Below, one piece after another: positions 13,641 to 28,081 of a stretch of DNA of 64,000 nucleotides. Position numbers and translations under genes: made by a program. Each line of letters opens with the position of its first letter. Positions within the stretch are counted from its first letter, which is position 1. The notes below the pieces were generated by a model, which was not told where the DNA came from, made no database searches, and worked only from the letters and a program-made list of their open reading frames with translations. Origin of the DNA: Aphelenchoides besseyi (lineage: Eukaryota; Nematoda; Chromadorea; Rhabditida; Aphelenchoididae); contig JAMPIQ010000002.1 in assembly GCA_024699855.1 (NCBI GenBank), positions 8,246,001 to 8,310,000 on the forward strand, given 5' to 3'.

Positions 13641-15833
13641 AGTTTGTTGATGCATTTGAAGTCGACAGAATAAACCGTCTTTGATTCATCTTTTCTTATT
13701 CAATCGACCACCAGAATCGTTGCTTCCAAAGACTCTCGAATGCGAAAGTCAAATGTTCGACGTTCCATTGCGCGTCATTCGCAGTCCAAAAAAGAGCGTC
13801 CGATTGCGCGTTTCCTCAACAGCGATCTTCACAGGACTACCGCGCGCTGCGCTGGTAATTTGAGTAAGTACACGGTTTTGTTTTCTGTTGACCAGTCACT
13901 GAGAATCTTCATCGATTCAGTTGGGATTGTGTTTCTGTTACAGTCAATTTTGAGTTGAAGTCGACCATTTGGAAACATCATTTGTCATCGAAAATCATTT
14001 GCTCGAAATTTGATAATCGGGGAAGTTTTCGCACACTTTTTGGGTCTTATCATAACTCGAAGGCTACGGGAATTTTGGTCCGAACGACTTTTGATCCTAT
14101 TCCAAAAACACCGACAGACTTGTCATTCTTTAAAAACATTTTCGATCGACTGTTCTTCTGTGAATCATTTCCGCAACGTGTCAATCCGTCGTCCGTTATG
14201 TTAGGAAGATTCCATCGAGTTTGGATCATAAATCACAAGTCGAGCGAATCTCCTGAAACACGTCGTTTAGCGCCTCTGACTTGGTGGTTTGCGATTTCAA
14301 CGCGCGACAACAGTCGATCATTCGCACTTAGCAGTTTATCCAAGAAATCGTTTTACTTTCTCGATCTTGTGTTCCGCTTCAAAGGCAAACAAAATGACCA
14401 ATCTCCTTCAGTTTCTCTCGTTTATGCGATCCTACGAACACACACATCGATGTACGTGTTCGAACTCTGAAGGTACCCAACGCGTTTGTTGATTCACTTG
14501 CCCAATAGTGATGTGGTTGGAGCAACTTGTGACGCGAATTTGTTGTTAATTTGCGAATAATTGGCGATTACTCATTCCAATCGTTTGTCATCAATCACAC
14601 CAATTAGGAGAATGATGGGGACCTGTTTTTTTGTGTTCAACAGCGCGGCATCGAGTAATTTGTCAGTAGCCGTTTGCGTGTGAGTTCACGTTTATCGACA
14701 CGGGAGTAATCGGGAAGAATATCGTGAATGATTTGTGGAGTGTAAGGAACACGCGCTCAATTAAGTTCAACACCCGTTTGTACCTCGTTGATTAGATTCC
14801 TGTTGACCTCAGTGGTGAGCAGAGCCAATGGAGCGTGAGTTGAACGCGGACGTTGTTTGACGCGCAATTAGCAGTCTTGAAGCCAATTAGCCGTCTCCTC
14901 TTTTGGTTAATTGCCGGAAATCGAACAACAAAGCGATTTGCGTTGTTTGTTTCCTGATGAAAAGGTTGATGTTCATTCTGGTGCCAAAAACTCATTGGAC
15001 ACACTCCTTATCGACTAAAAGAGGGCTCATGGGAAGGCTTACGGATTCACATTTTAGGGAACTCGACGTCATTTCTTTTGTAGACTAATTAGTTTTTTAG
15101 CTGAAGGAACTTTCCAGTGGAGCCCGTCGATCTCTTGCAAAGCGAACAAGTTTTTCGGCAAACGAAATTCGCAAAATTTTTTCTTTTCGGTTATCGCGAC
15201 CTTGATAGCGATTTCGGTTGTTGCGCACACGATCTTGACATTTGGGTCGACAGTTTTTCGATCACAACCCGGACGTTTTTTCTTGCGATCGTTTCGATTT
15301 GAGTCACTAAAACGGTTCCATCGACGAAGCTCCCACTCCGACGAAACTAATCGAAAGCCTCACAGCCGTTGGCCTCCGAATGTCAATTTTATGACCGTCA
15401 CGTTCATTTCACCACAAGTTCTAATGACGTTTAGATTAAAAACACGAAAACTCATCAACTGTTGATTGTTGTCCCGACTATCGAATGCATTTTTGAGTCA
15501 CAACTCTGTGGTGCTTTCCGGCCGTTTAATGCGCTCGTTTTTGGTTTATGCTCATTTTCGGGCACTCGATTTTAAATCCCGTTCGTGACCTCATGGACGG
15601 TCGGAGTTGTTTTTTCGGTTTCTTTTCAGATTAAAAATTAATGACCGCCATTCAAGCGGATATGTTGCGTGCATCTCGTTTATCGAACTCAACTTCTTTT
15701 TCTTCAAATCCTCGAGTTTTCTTTTAAACTTCTTTTTGATGCTTTTAAAACGTTTTTTGTTTCAGTTGTTGTAGTCGTAGAGCGGTCAATAACGACTGAC
15801 CGTGAAGATCAAGACGGGTACCTGCAAATCGGA
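13641..15833. other. intergenic region upstream of PCTAIRE kinase
   Basis: I found no credible gene in these 2.2 kb. The longest plus frame (about 13955-14470) has poor composition and no partner exons. The stretch probably holds the distal promoter and 5' UTR of the kinase gene. A TTTCAG acceptor at about 15766 precedes a frame open into the first coding exon, which suggests a 5' UTR intron or a trans-splice site. Confidence 0.45.
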
Positions 15834-18800
15834 ATGATGAAGAAACTGCGACGTCGATTGAGTCACGCATTCTTTGGCTCTTCAAACGATCTTTCTGATT
15901 ACAACATGGCCAAGGCCAATAGTGTTCATTTGATCAGTGCTTCGACAGTTCACTCACGACTGCCAATCCATCCGTCAAGCAAATCCAACGGTACGTTTTT
16001 CGATCGCACCTTCATTCATCAGATCGCGTGTTTAAGGTTATCCAACGATGAAAGAAGATCAGAATCCTACTAAACAGTCTACTTCGCATCAAGAAGCAAA
16101 ATCACTTCAAAAACATAAGAACGGGAACCATACGCAATCACAAAACTTCTATTCGCATCATCAACATCCTTCGGGCTCGCACTTTGATCCTCACGACCCT
16201 AGAGGCAGAATTCAAAATGAGTACGCAAGTAACGGGAATCTTTCTGTTCACGACTACACTCGACACTACGCAAGTGCTAATATCTTGGCTTACGACGAGT
16301 CCGCGTATCCACAACGTGGAGTCTACAAGAACGGCAATTCAGATTCCCGATACTACGGCGGATCACGACCGTCATCCGTTTATTCGATGAGTTTGTCATC
16401 AATGCAGGTAAGTAGAGAGCCGAAGAATGCCAGCAGTTTTGTTTTAGATTCCTGAAGACGCGGCAGTTATCTCTGAAGTGCCTTACATGAGTCAGAAAGC
16501 GATTCAGATGAGATACAAACGAAATGGAAAACCTCGAGTCAACTCTTGGCATTCCTCGCGCTTCTTCAGCAACAATAATAATTGTAAGTGTATTCACTGT
16601 TTGTTTTTGTGCAGAAGAATAACGGCGCGGTAATAACAAAGTCGTAACAGTTTCCCTTGGGTCACAATGAAGGCAATTTAGTTGAGGGAAATACGAAAAC
16701 CTCATTTTTGCACAAAATTGGATCCGACAGTTGGTGAGCGGGAAACGGGAAGCCTTGAAGGGTTTTGTAATTGAGTTTGACTAGGGATCTAAATGAAACT
16801 CATTTTCATCAACTGCTGTAAGGATTATGAAAAACGGTGGTTAAATGTTGTTGTTCTCTGACGCGAAGTTCTTTGCTTCAATGGGCAGTTCTTAAGCGTT
16901 TTCCTTTGAATCAAATAATGGAAATTCTGGTCGTTCATGTCCACTTAACGCGCAGCTGCTGCTTTTCGGAGGTCACAGAAACTCTCGACTATCTTTGCGG
17001 TTTATGCTCTCGAACGTTTGTGATTTGCAAATGTTGCGGCGCCGTTTAATTTGCATTCACTCGGCTATTTGGTTGTTGATTACTCGGCTCTTGTGCGGTC
17101 CAGCGTGTGATTGGATTCTGCAGTGATTGCTGGAGCGAACTTCCGAGCTCATCGTCTACGGACGAGTAAGTGGACTTTGAAGTGAACAGCGGATGATGCA
17201 CAGTTCGTCCCGGAATTCTCGTTTCCATGACACGAAGAAGAGCCAGCGCCAATCTCCAAGGAAATCGGTGGCTGTCGATTATTGACGTCAATTCGGAACA
17301 TCAAAAAGCGGAATCCTTTTTTTGACGAACGACCGGTGTGGGCCTTCGAATAGCGACGAGGAGGATTGAGCTCAATTGCTTGCTGGTGCTGAAATCGCAT
17401 GTCGTCGTCCGCTCAATCCGATGTTCATTAACGGAATGGAAATTCGCTATTGATTTCGTTAATTAAGATTTCCACTTTTCTTTGACTATCGAAAGTGTTT
17501 TGCGCGCATTTTTTTCCTCGTTGCGCGTTTTGAAATTTTTGTCAACGTGCTGCGTACCACAGATTTCAATCTTTTTTGGCGCCTTTGTTGCGCACAATGA
17601 GTGAGTTGAATTTTCATTTAAATTGCTCATTTCTTCTATGTCACTTGTTGTTTGCGTGCGCGGCGATTGATCAGTCAGAAACGTCCGATGGATTTCAAGT
17701 CGATGCGTGAGCGCAGATCTCCGAGTCGCCAGCGAAAACGCGGTTGTTGGGAGCGCGGACGGCAATTTTGTGCCGTTTTGGAAGAGAGAATGTGGGCGAC
17801 CGAAGAGTTCAATCCCAAACGCTCCTTTTTGGTCATTTCGTCAAAACTGACAAGTGACATGATGACGGAAAGAACGTTGAAAAGCTAATCAACGGCACGG
17901 TTATTTCACGTCATTTTTCGGGGTAATCAAAAAGTAAAATTTTTGTTTGTTCGAATTCCCGACTATAACTCGCGCTCCTTTTTCCGGTTTGTGCGAAAGT
18001 TTCGAAGGAGCGGCAACAACGCAAAGCGATTAGCTTCTTTAGTCTCCTTGCGGTTTGTTGAGTCTAAATTGTCGCGAAAATTTTCGAAAACTGCGCGTTT
18101 ATGTGTGGCCGTGAAGCACGTGCAAAAATCTTTTTTTCGACGCACTTTTTGTTCGTGAGTTTTCGATCCAAAAAGATTTCGCGCCCGAGAGGCTTCTTTT
18201 GACCTTTTCGGGTCTTTTTTTCCGCCGAAAATCCCAACAAGTCGAAAGCACCTCTACGGCACTAGCAGTCGTGGAACCGAACATCCGCTCTCGTCTCCAA
18301 TGGTTTTGGCCTCCTCGCTAGCGCGACACCAGACCACTTTTATGCGCCCGCTGTCGTCACTTTTTAATCCCGAGGCTTAATTTCTGATGAATTGTCGCTA
18401 ATACGTGAAGGTTGTTGGGATTTCAGTTGTTTGCTCTTTGACTTCGAAAATCGAGTTGGTTTCTGCGGTTTGGCCGACGGTCAATTTTTATGCATTTGAA
18501 ATCTAAAACTCGAAGGACGAGAAGTCTGTGGCAAAGTCGCGTGTTTGTCTTTTGGACTTCACCGTCCTGACATCCGCCTTCACAAAATTTTTTTATCAGA
18601 CGAGATTTCATTGTAAGTCGACGTTGAGTCTCGACAACCTTCCGGCCTTCGATCTTCGCATCCGTTTTTGGTAATCTCAACACCAAACGTCCACTGAAGC
18701 GTGTTTGGCCGCTCGTTTGCGGTCTTCATCGTCGAGAAAGTGCCAACAGAATCGAGCGTTTCTGTCGCTCTTCCACTAAAAAACTTCCAAACTCACCTGT

Positions 18801-21800
18801 CCGTTGGCTTCGCGTAATTCGTTTGAGTTTTGGCGTTTTCGTGTCCAGTTTCCTTTCAAGTTTTTATTCGTAATCTTTCAGTCACTCTTCGTTGTTATTG
18901 TTGTCCGCGCTTCTGGTCGCCAATTAGCACGACAAGCGCGGAAATTGAATTTGCTGCGTTGGCAGAGCGTCTGCGCACGCCGAATGTATTCAGCAATACC
19001 GTTGAATTGAGGTCTGATTCAAGTTTTCGAACATTATTCCAATGAGCGTTTACGTTCCACTCTGAACTCTCTTTACAATGCCAACTCTCGGACGTCGAGT
19101 TGAGAAGTCGGTCACATTCCACGATTTCGGTGAACTGCAAGAGCGTTTGGGACGAGTGAGTGCCGAGACGGTGACCGAAGAAGACGAATACGATGAGGAA
19201 GATGTGCGAAGTGGATCGCCAATTTCAATTCAATCACCATCAAATTCAACAACTCAAACCGCCAACACGAAAAAATCGTCCGCACGTCGTGGTTTGCCGT
19301 TAAACGCCTCCTTCTCGGCTTGGCTTCAATTGTTTTTGGCAAAACGTCGAAGGGGCAGTGCCTATGCGGATCGAAATGGATCGACTTATTCGGCCGCTTC
19401 AATTGCTTCGATTCGTCCATCCGTCTCATTATGTAAGAGATTGACCTTTTTGCGAGCGATAACACAAAACCGCGACCGTTTTCTGTCAATCCAACGACTC
19501 CAGACGTCATCAATTTTTGTTGTTTTGATGTTCCGCTTTACAAACCGAAACCCTACGATTTCCCCAAAGGCATAAAGTTTTTCGGGAGGTTAAGAGAGCG
19601 AATTCGAGAGCACTTCCGTTTCAATTCCCGGCCAAATTTGGGATTCGCGCAAAGTGATGGATTGGCAGCAGAGCGGCTGTTGCAAACTGAAGAGTTTGGA
19701 AATTGAAACTCCAAACTGCTCTAGTGCTTAAAGCGAGAATTGAAAACTGCAGCAGTGAAGAAAGGAATTAGAAATCGTACCAAAAACACAAATTCACGAA
19801 GACATTTATTTCAGCTGTTGTCCATGAACACTGTGGTTTGGGCTCGGACGGTGAGAGTTTGGAGGTCTCTCCGTGCACAACGTCCGATCAAATGTCCACG
19901 TCCTCTTACTATCCAAGTGGCAGCGAAGACCACCGTTACGTTCCGCACGTTAAACTTCGTCAGAAACCGAATCGCCGTTGGTCAGAGGTGAGTGATGAGT
20001 TGTGGTCAAAGTGACGGCTGCCATAACTTTTGCGTATCAAAAAAGCGCGAGGTACTCGGCCACTTTTACCCGACGATGTTTTCTGTGTTCGAAATCACAA
20101 AACTTCTTGTTGAAAAAACAACGTTTTTTGGAATTGCGGTTCCGGTCGAATTATTTTTTGAATGGCTGCGTCCGTTGCTGAGTCACAGCGCACGGTTTTT
20201 TTATCGAACTCTGTCGTTCTTTCTTTTGCGTCCTTAACGACCGCTGTGATTCAGTTTCGAGGTCCCGCGTTCAGTTTTAAACAAACTTCTCCGATTCAAT
20301 TTCACGTTTGCAGCAGGATATTCAAAAACGTCTTTCTCTTCCCGCCGACATCAAACTGCCTCAGGGTGTAATCGATCGTCTCAACCTGACGCCGACACTG
20401 GACAATCCGCTGACACGGAAGAGTCGACGAGCTTCGCTGGTGAGGGTCCAAAAGAGTGAATAGAAGTTATTGGAAATTGCAGAGTGAGATCGGTTTTGGA
20501 AAGTTGGAAACTTACCGGAAGATTCTCGACCTCGGTGAAGGCACGTACGCGACGGTATGGTTGGGCAAAAGCAATTTGGTTGCGGATCGTTATGTTGCAA
20601 TGAAAGTAAGTTCACCGATTTGATTGGACGTCTATTTGTTGTGCAGGAAATGCGTTTGGAGCATGAAGAAGGCGCGCCGTGCACTGCAATTCGAGAAGTC
20701 AGTTTGCTACGCAGTTTGAAACACGCAAACGTCGTTACTCTTCACGATGTCATTTACACCGATCGAGTACTTACTCTCGTATTCGAATACATGGAACGGT
20801 ATCTCAAATGTTCATCAATGCTATTTACAACTTTTTTCAGTGATATGCGCGAGTACATGGAAGAAATCGACGGTTTGATTTCCATTGACAATGTAAAAGT
20901 AAGTCTTGCAGTGTTTTGTTCTGTTATCGAAATCTGGTTTCTAGTTGTTTCTTGTCCAACTTCTACGCGGTCTTTCTTATTGTCATCGAAGACGAATTTT
21001 ACATCGTGATTTGAAACCACAAAATTTGTTGATCAACAGACAAGGCGAATTGAAACTCGCGGATTTTGGTTTGGCTCGAGCCCAATCGTTGCCAACAAAA
21101 ACGTACAGCAACGAAGTAGTGACTCTTTGGTATCGTCCACCAGACGTTCTCTTGGGTTCGACTGACTATAGGCAAGTAAATGAAGGTGTGTTCGTTCTAA
21201 CGTTTTGACGTTTAGTACGCACATTGATCTTTGGGGTATTGGCTGCATTCTCTACGAGATGCTTTTGCACAAACCTGTCTTCCCAGGTCAATCGAACGAC
21301 GAGCAACTACGCTTGATCTTCAATACACTCGGTACGCCATCACCCGACGACTGTCCCACGTTGTGTGATATGCCTGCTTTCAAACAATACATGGAAAAAT
21401 CGGGTGGAAAAAAACAACGAGCCAAATCGTTGATTCGCTTGCCGAGAGTGGATGGTGAACGAGCCGATCTACTGGAAAAATTCCTAAAGGTAAGGTGCCT
21501 AGTCTGTAGCCTACAAACCACTTGTATTTCAGTATGAGGGACGTAAACGAATATCAGCAAACGACGCAATGCATCATCCATTTCTCGATTGTTTCTCGTC
21601 CGCAATTTTCACTCTTCCCGACACTCAAAGTGTCTTATCGTTGCCGGGCGTTAAGTACGTTCAAGATCCCGTCGGTCTAAGGTATCGACGTGTTTAATTG
21701 TTCTCTTAAGTTCGATGATCTACGGTTGTCAAGCATTTTCTCTTTAACTCATCACTTTCAATTTCGACACTTTCAAAGTTCATTCCATTTGAATTGGCAT

Positions 21801-21988
21801 TTTCACTTTCTAATCCCGCATTCCATGAATTTTTCATTTACAATACTACTGATCGGGTCTTTTCTACCAGATATCCGATTCAACAAAGTTTGCCGTCTTT
21901 GCAATACACGGCTTTCTCTTTGTGTTACCTCGAGAATCCCGAGTTAGTTTATGCAAATAAATTTAATTATCTTTATTCAGATATATAG
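15834..21988 (+). CDS. pct-1: PCTAIRE cyclin-dependent kinase (CDK16/17/18 family, PCT-1)
   Basis: The kinase domain runs from about 20500 to 21600. It shows the glycine loop GEGTYATV, the cyclin-binding helix [22 protein letters not shown] and WYRPPDVLL. The segment before it, including [17 protein letters not shown] and [11 protein letters not shown], matches the CDK16 N-terminal extension known to be phospho-regulated. Isoform A exons: 15834-15990, 16037-16407, 16448-16583, 19815-19987, 20314-20439, 20483-20605, 20647-20798, 20841-20898, 20945-21171, 21216-21489, 21533 onward. All phases agree. Isoform B replaces the first three exons with 19078-19432. The intron at 21172-21215 starts GC, not GT. 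The end is either TAA at 21695-21697 (unspliced) or, after one more splice, TAG at 21986-21988. In worms this kinase acts with cyclin Y in neuronal transport. Confidence 0.95.
16584..19077 (+). other. long intron of PCTAIRE kinase isoform A with internal promoter
   Basis: This 2.5 kb lies between exon 3 (ending 16583) and the alternative first exon at 19078. It contains no open frame with coding character and is far longer than other introns here. Because the exon at 19078 begins with its own ATG and joins exon 4 in the same phase, the region most likely carries the promoter of isoform B. No specific element was identified. Confidence 0.55.
19078..19432 (+). CDS. pct-1: alternative first coding exon of PCTAIRE kinase, isoform B
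   Basis: The ATG at 19078 starts [20 protein letters not shown], followed by an acidic segment, a Ser-rich part and a basic patch (AKRRRGSA). The exon is 355 nt, so it ends in phase 1 at 19432 before GTAAGA. That is the same phase as isoform A exon 3, and joining to exon 4 at 19815 restores the reading frame into [14 protein letters not shown]. It adds 118 unique residues in place of about 221 in isoform A. The composition is coding and the donor is good. Confidence 0.75.
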
Positions 21989-21993
21989 TAACA

Positions 21994-21999
21994 AATAAA
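21994..21999 (+). terminator. poly(A) signal for the PCTAIRE kinase gene
   Basis: AATAAA lies six nt after the distal stop codon TAG (21986-21988). It is 32 nt from the end of the convergent succinyl-CoA ligase coding sequence, so the two 3' UTRs are very short or overlap. Confidence 0.55.
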
Positions 22000-22030
22000 G
22001 AAACAACCTAATCAAAACAATGAAAACCAT

Positions 22031-23587
22031 CTAGTTTCCTATTTCTTCTGAACCTTCAGCCAACTTGACAACCATTTCAGCTGCTTCATCCAACGAATCG
22101 CAAGTTGAAATGAGAAGTTTGGAATTGCGAATTATTTCTTTCGCTTCGTTCACTCGTGTACCGTGCAGTCGCGCAACAATTGGTACCTTCGAATTCGATT
22201 CACTCGCTGCTTGAATGATTCCCTTGGCAATCACATCACATCTCATGATACCGCCGAAAATGTTAATAAAAAGACATTTTACCTGAAATGCAGAGATTTT
22301 TTCTTGAATCAAGAGAATAACAAACTTTTCCTTCTTCTGCTGTAATGATTTTAAATGCTTCGGCCACTTGTTCGATCGTGGCTCCACCGCCAACATCAAG
22401 AAAGTTTGCTGGTTCACCGCCGTGTAACTTCACGATGTCCATCTAAAAACCAAATTACAAACGAAAAGAAGTATGCTAACCGTAGCCATCGCCAATCCAG
22501 CACCGTTGACTAAAATGAATGGCAATTAAACGCAAACAACCCGATTTACCAAGACATCCAATGTTTCCGTCCAAACGAATGTAGTTCAGATTCGCCTTCT
22601 CGGCTCGAACTTCCAACTCATCCAACTGTTCGTTGTCTTTAAGAGCGAACAAATTTTTCTGGCGAAATTCCGCATTCTGATCCAAATTCACTTTACTGTC
22701 CATGCAAACAACTGGAACAAGAGACTTCATGGCTTCTGTTATTTCAGCTAACCGTTTCCATCCACATCTTCGACCAATGGATTGATCTCCAACATCAAAC
22801 AATCAGATTGAATGAAAAGTTTGTACAATTTGACGATGTTGTCTGCTGCTTGATCTTTGGATTTATTCTGAAAACACAGTATTCAGTCAAACAAACTACA
22901 ACTCACTTTGAATCCCATTTTCTCGGACAACTCTTTTGCCATCTTTAAATCAACTCCAACGTTTATGTCCACAGGAATTGTAATGATTGCTGTGGGATCA
23001 GTTGCGGCCACCTCCTCGATGTCCATTCCACCTTTTGATGATCCGATCAAAACGGGACCGTTGAATTGTCTGTCGAGCAGAATAGCCAAATACCTTTCGT
23101 GTTCAATTTGAACCGAATCGGCGACCATGATTTTACGGACCATCACTCCATCTTTTGACGTTTGTTTAGTCACTAGTCGCCGATTGAGCATCTTTGTCGC
23201 TGCATCTTTGGCTTTCGATTTACTAAACAAAATGAATGAGCATAAAGATCTGAAACTTACTCACTGGTGATATGAACGCCGCTCAAATCCTTGGGTCCGT
23301 CAACAAAACGACCTTTTCCGCGACCACCCGCCAAAATTTGAGCTTTCACAGCGTACTCATTGTAATCTAAAGAGGAAGAATATCAAGGAAAACTTTACGA
23401 ACATATCACCATATCTCTCAAATTGTCTGTCTGCTGTAGTATTTGAATCCATAACGAAAAACTTTTGAACTGCACAACCATTGTTCTGTAGGAGTTCTTT
23501 TGCCTGGTATTCTTGAAGACTCAAAAATCTTGTGGTAACAACTGAATAGCGCGAATGCACTAATTGTTTGATTAATAACCTGAACAT
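22031..23587 (-). CDS. succinyl-CoA ligase beta subunit, mitochondrial
   Basis: This is the nucleotide-binding beta subunit of the TCA-cycle enzyme that interconverts succinyl-CoA and succinate with nucleotide phosphorylation. The start at 23587 gives [20 protein letters not shown], a plausible mitochondrial presequence, then [13 protein letters not shown], the standard beginning of the mature ATP-grasp domain. Later landmarks are [72 protein letters not shown] and [16 protein letters not shown]. The C-terminal half resembles the ADP-forming SUCLA2 type ([16 protein letters not shown]), while part of the N-terminal half also resembles the GTP-forming SUCLG2, so nucleotide specificity is probable ADP but not certain. 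There are about seven introns of 38-60 nt. The stop is at 22031-22033. Confidence 0.93.
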
Positions 23588-23754
23588 TGATGGAATTTAC
23601 TAACTATAAGCATCTAAATGTCGTTACAATCACCTTAGAACAGAAGCGTAACGTGTTGTAGGGTATTGATTGGACCAATCCACACGAACTACCAGACGCC
23701 GTGGATACTAAAATAATCCAGAAGAAATTAGAATGCCATAGTTAATGTTTAACT

Positions 23755-27140
<3,386 letters not shown>

Positions 27141-27407
27141 TAACGAAATCTGTTCTTCATGTTTTATTTTCTCATGTGTTATATTAAAGAGATAATTTTT
27201 TGAGTATTGCCTTAATAGTTCACTTCAATCAAAATGTTGTTTGAATCGATTAATAAGAACTAATATAGAACCAATGAGATTTATATTCAGTTAAGAAGAA
27301 GCTCGGGATATAGAAATGAGATCCAATAGTAAATTGGAAGTCTTTCATTAAGCAGTTGGTTTGTAAGATGGAACCATCTGTGCATAGTAGACCAACATCA
27401 ACTGAAA

Positions 27408-27942
27408 CTAAAAGCGTCCGATTTCCTCGAATTTTTGTGATAAATTCTGTGGTCTGTGCAAAACATAGACTACAAGATTGGACTTCATTCGATTTTTCGG
27501 CTCTGTAATTGACTTTTTGTTAGAACTATTTTTTTTACTCACCCATGAAAGAAATGAGACAGTATTGCATAGCACGCAATCTTCCGAAAGACCAAGTTTT
27601 TGAAGGAAGGCTTCCTGAAATTCGAAGAGTTGATTGAAGGGTTTTCTGACCACTTACGTCCATCATACGATTGATCCTGTTGGATAATTTGTAAATAATA
27701 TAGAAATCGCTCATATATCTAATGATTTGTTCGTTTCGATCAAGTTGACAACAAATAAAGGTACCAAAGTGGATTATCAGTCAAATTGGTGTGAATACTT
27801 TGGCCACCTTCTCGATGTGCTTCGTGTAATTTGACAAACGCTTCTCGCAACATTCACACGACTTGCTATGGTGATACGTTGCTTTTTTGCTATTAATTGG
27901 ATTTTAGCCGACACACCGACTATGATTTGCATTCAAACACAT
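27408..27942 (-). CDS. small orphan protein downstream of phosphorylase kinase beta, 114 aa
   Basis: I do not recognise this protein. Five exons join in frame: 27942-27917, 27889-27799, 27718-27658, 27614-27543 and 27502-27408, total 345 nt. All introns have GT/AG ends; the first is only 27 nt, the others 80, 43 and 40 nt. The N-terminus carries a cysteine pair motif (SCECCEKRLS), the middle is helical (IYERFLYYLQIIQQDQS), and the C-terminus is basic and hydrophobic (SNLVVYVLHRP) ending EEIGRF. There is no signal peptide or clear membrane span. It starts 140 nt beyond the stop of the phosphorylase kinase gene on the same strand, so it could be the second gene of an operon. Later exons look secure. 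The tiny first exon is the weak point. Confidence 0.5.
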
Positions 27943-28081
27943 CTTGACTTTCTCACTTAGAGATTAGAAGTTTTATCGATGCTCTTTGGCTACAAACCCA
28001 TAGATAGTAATCATGTCACAGTATTAGAAAGTAAGTTCATGGAATACTCGAAGGTTGACAAATTTGAATAAGTTCACAAGC

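Noticed and set aside
13955..14470. Plus-strand open frame of 171 codons upstream of the PCTAIRE kinase
   Set aside because: Composition is Phe/Ser/Arg-rich without any motif, and no partner exon or promoter logic supports it.
17940..17985. tRNA-like B box GTTCGAATTCC
   Set aside because: No matching A box, acceptor stem or anticodon arm could be folded around it.
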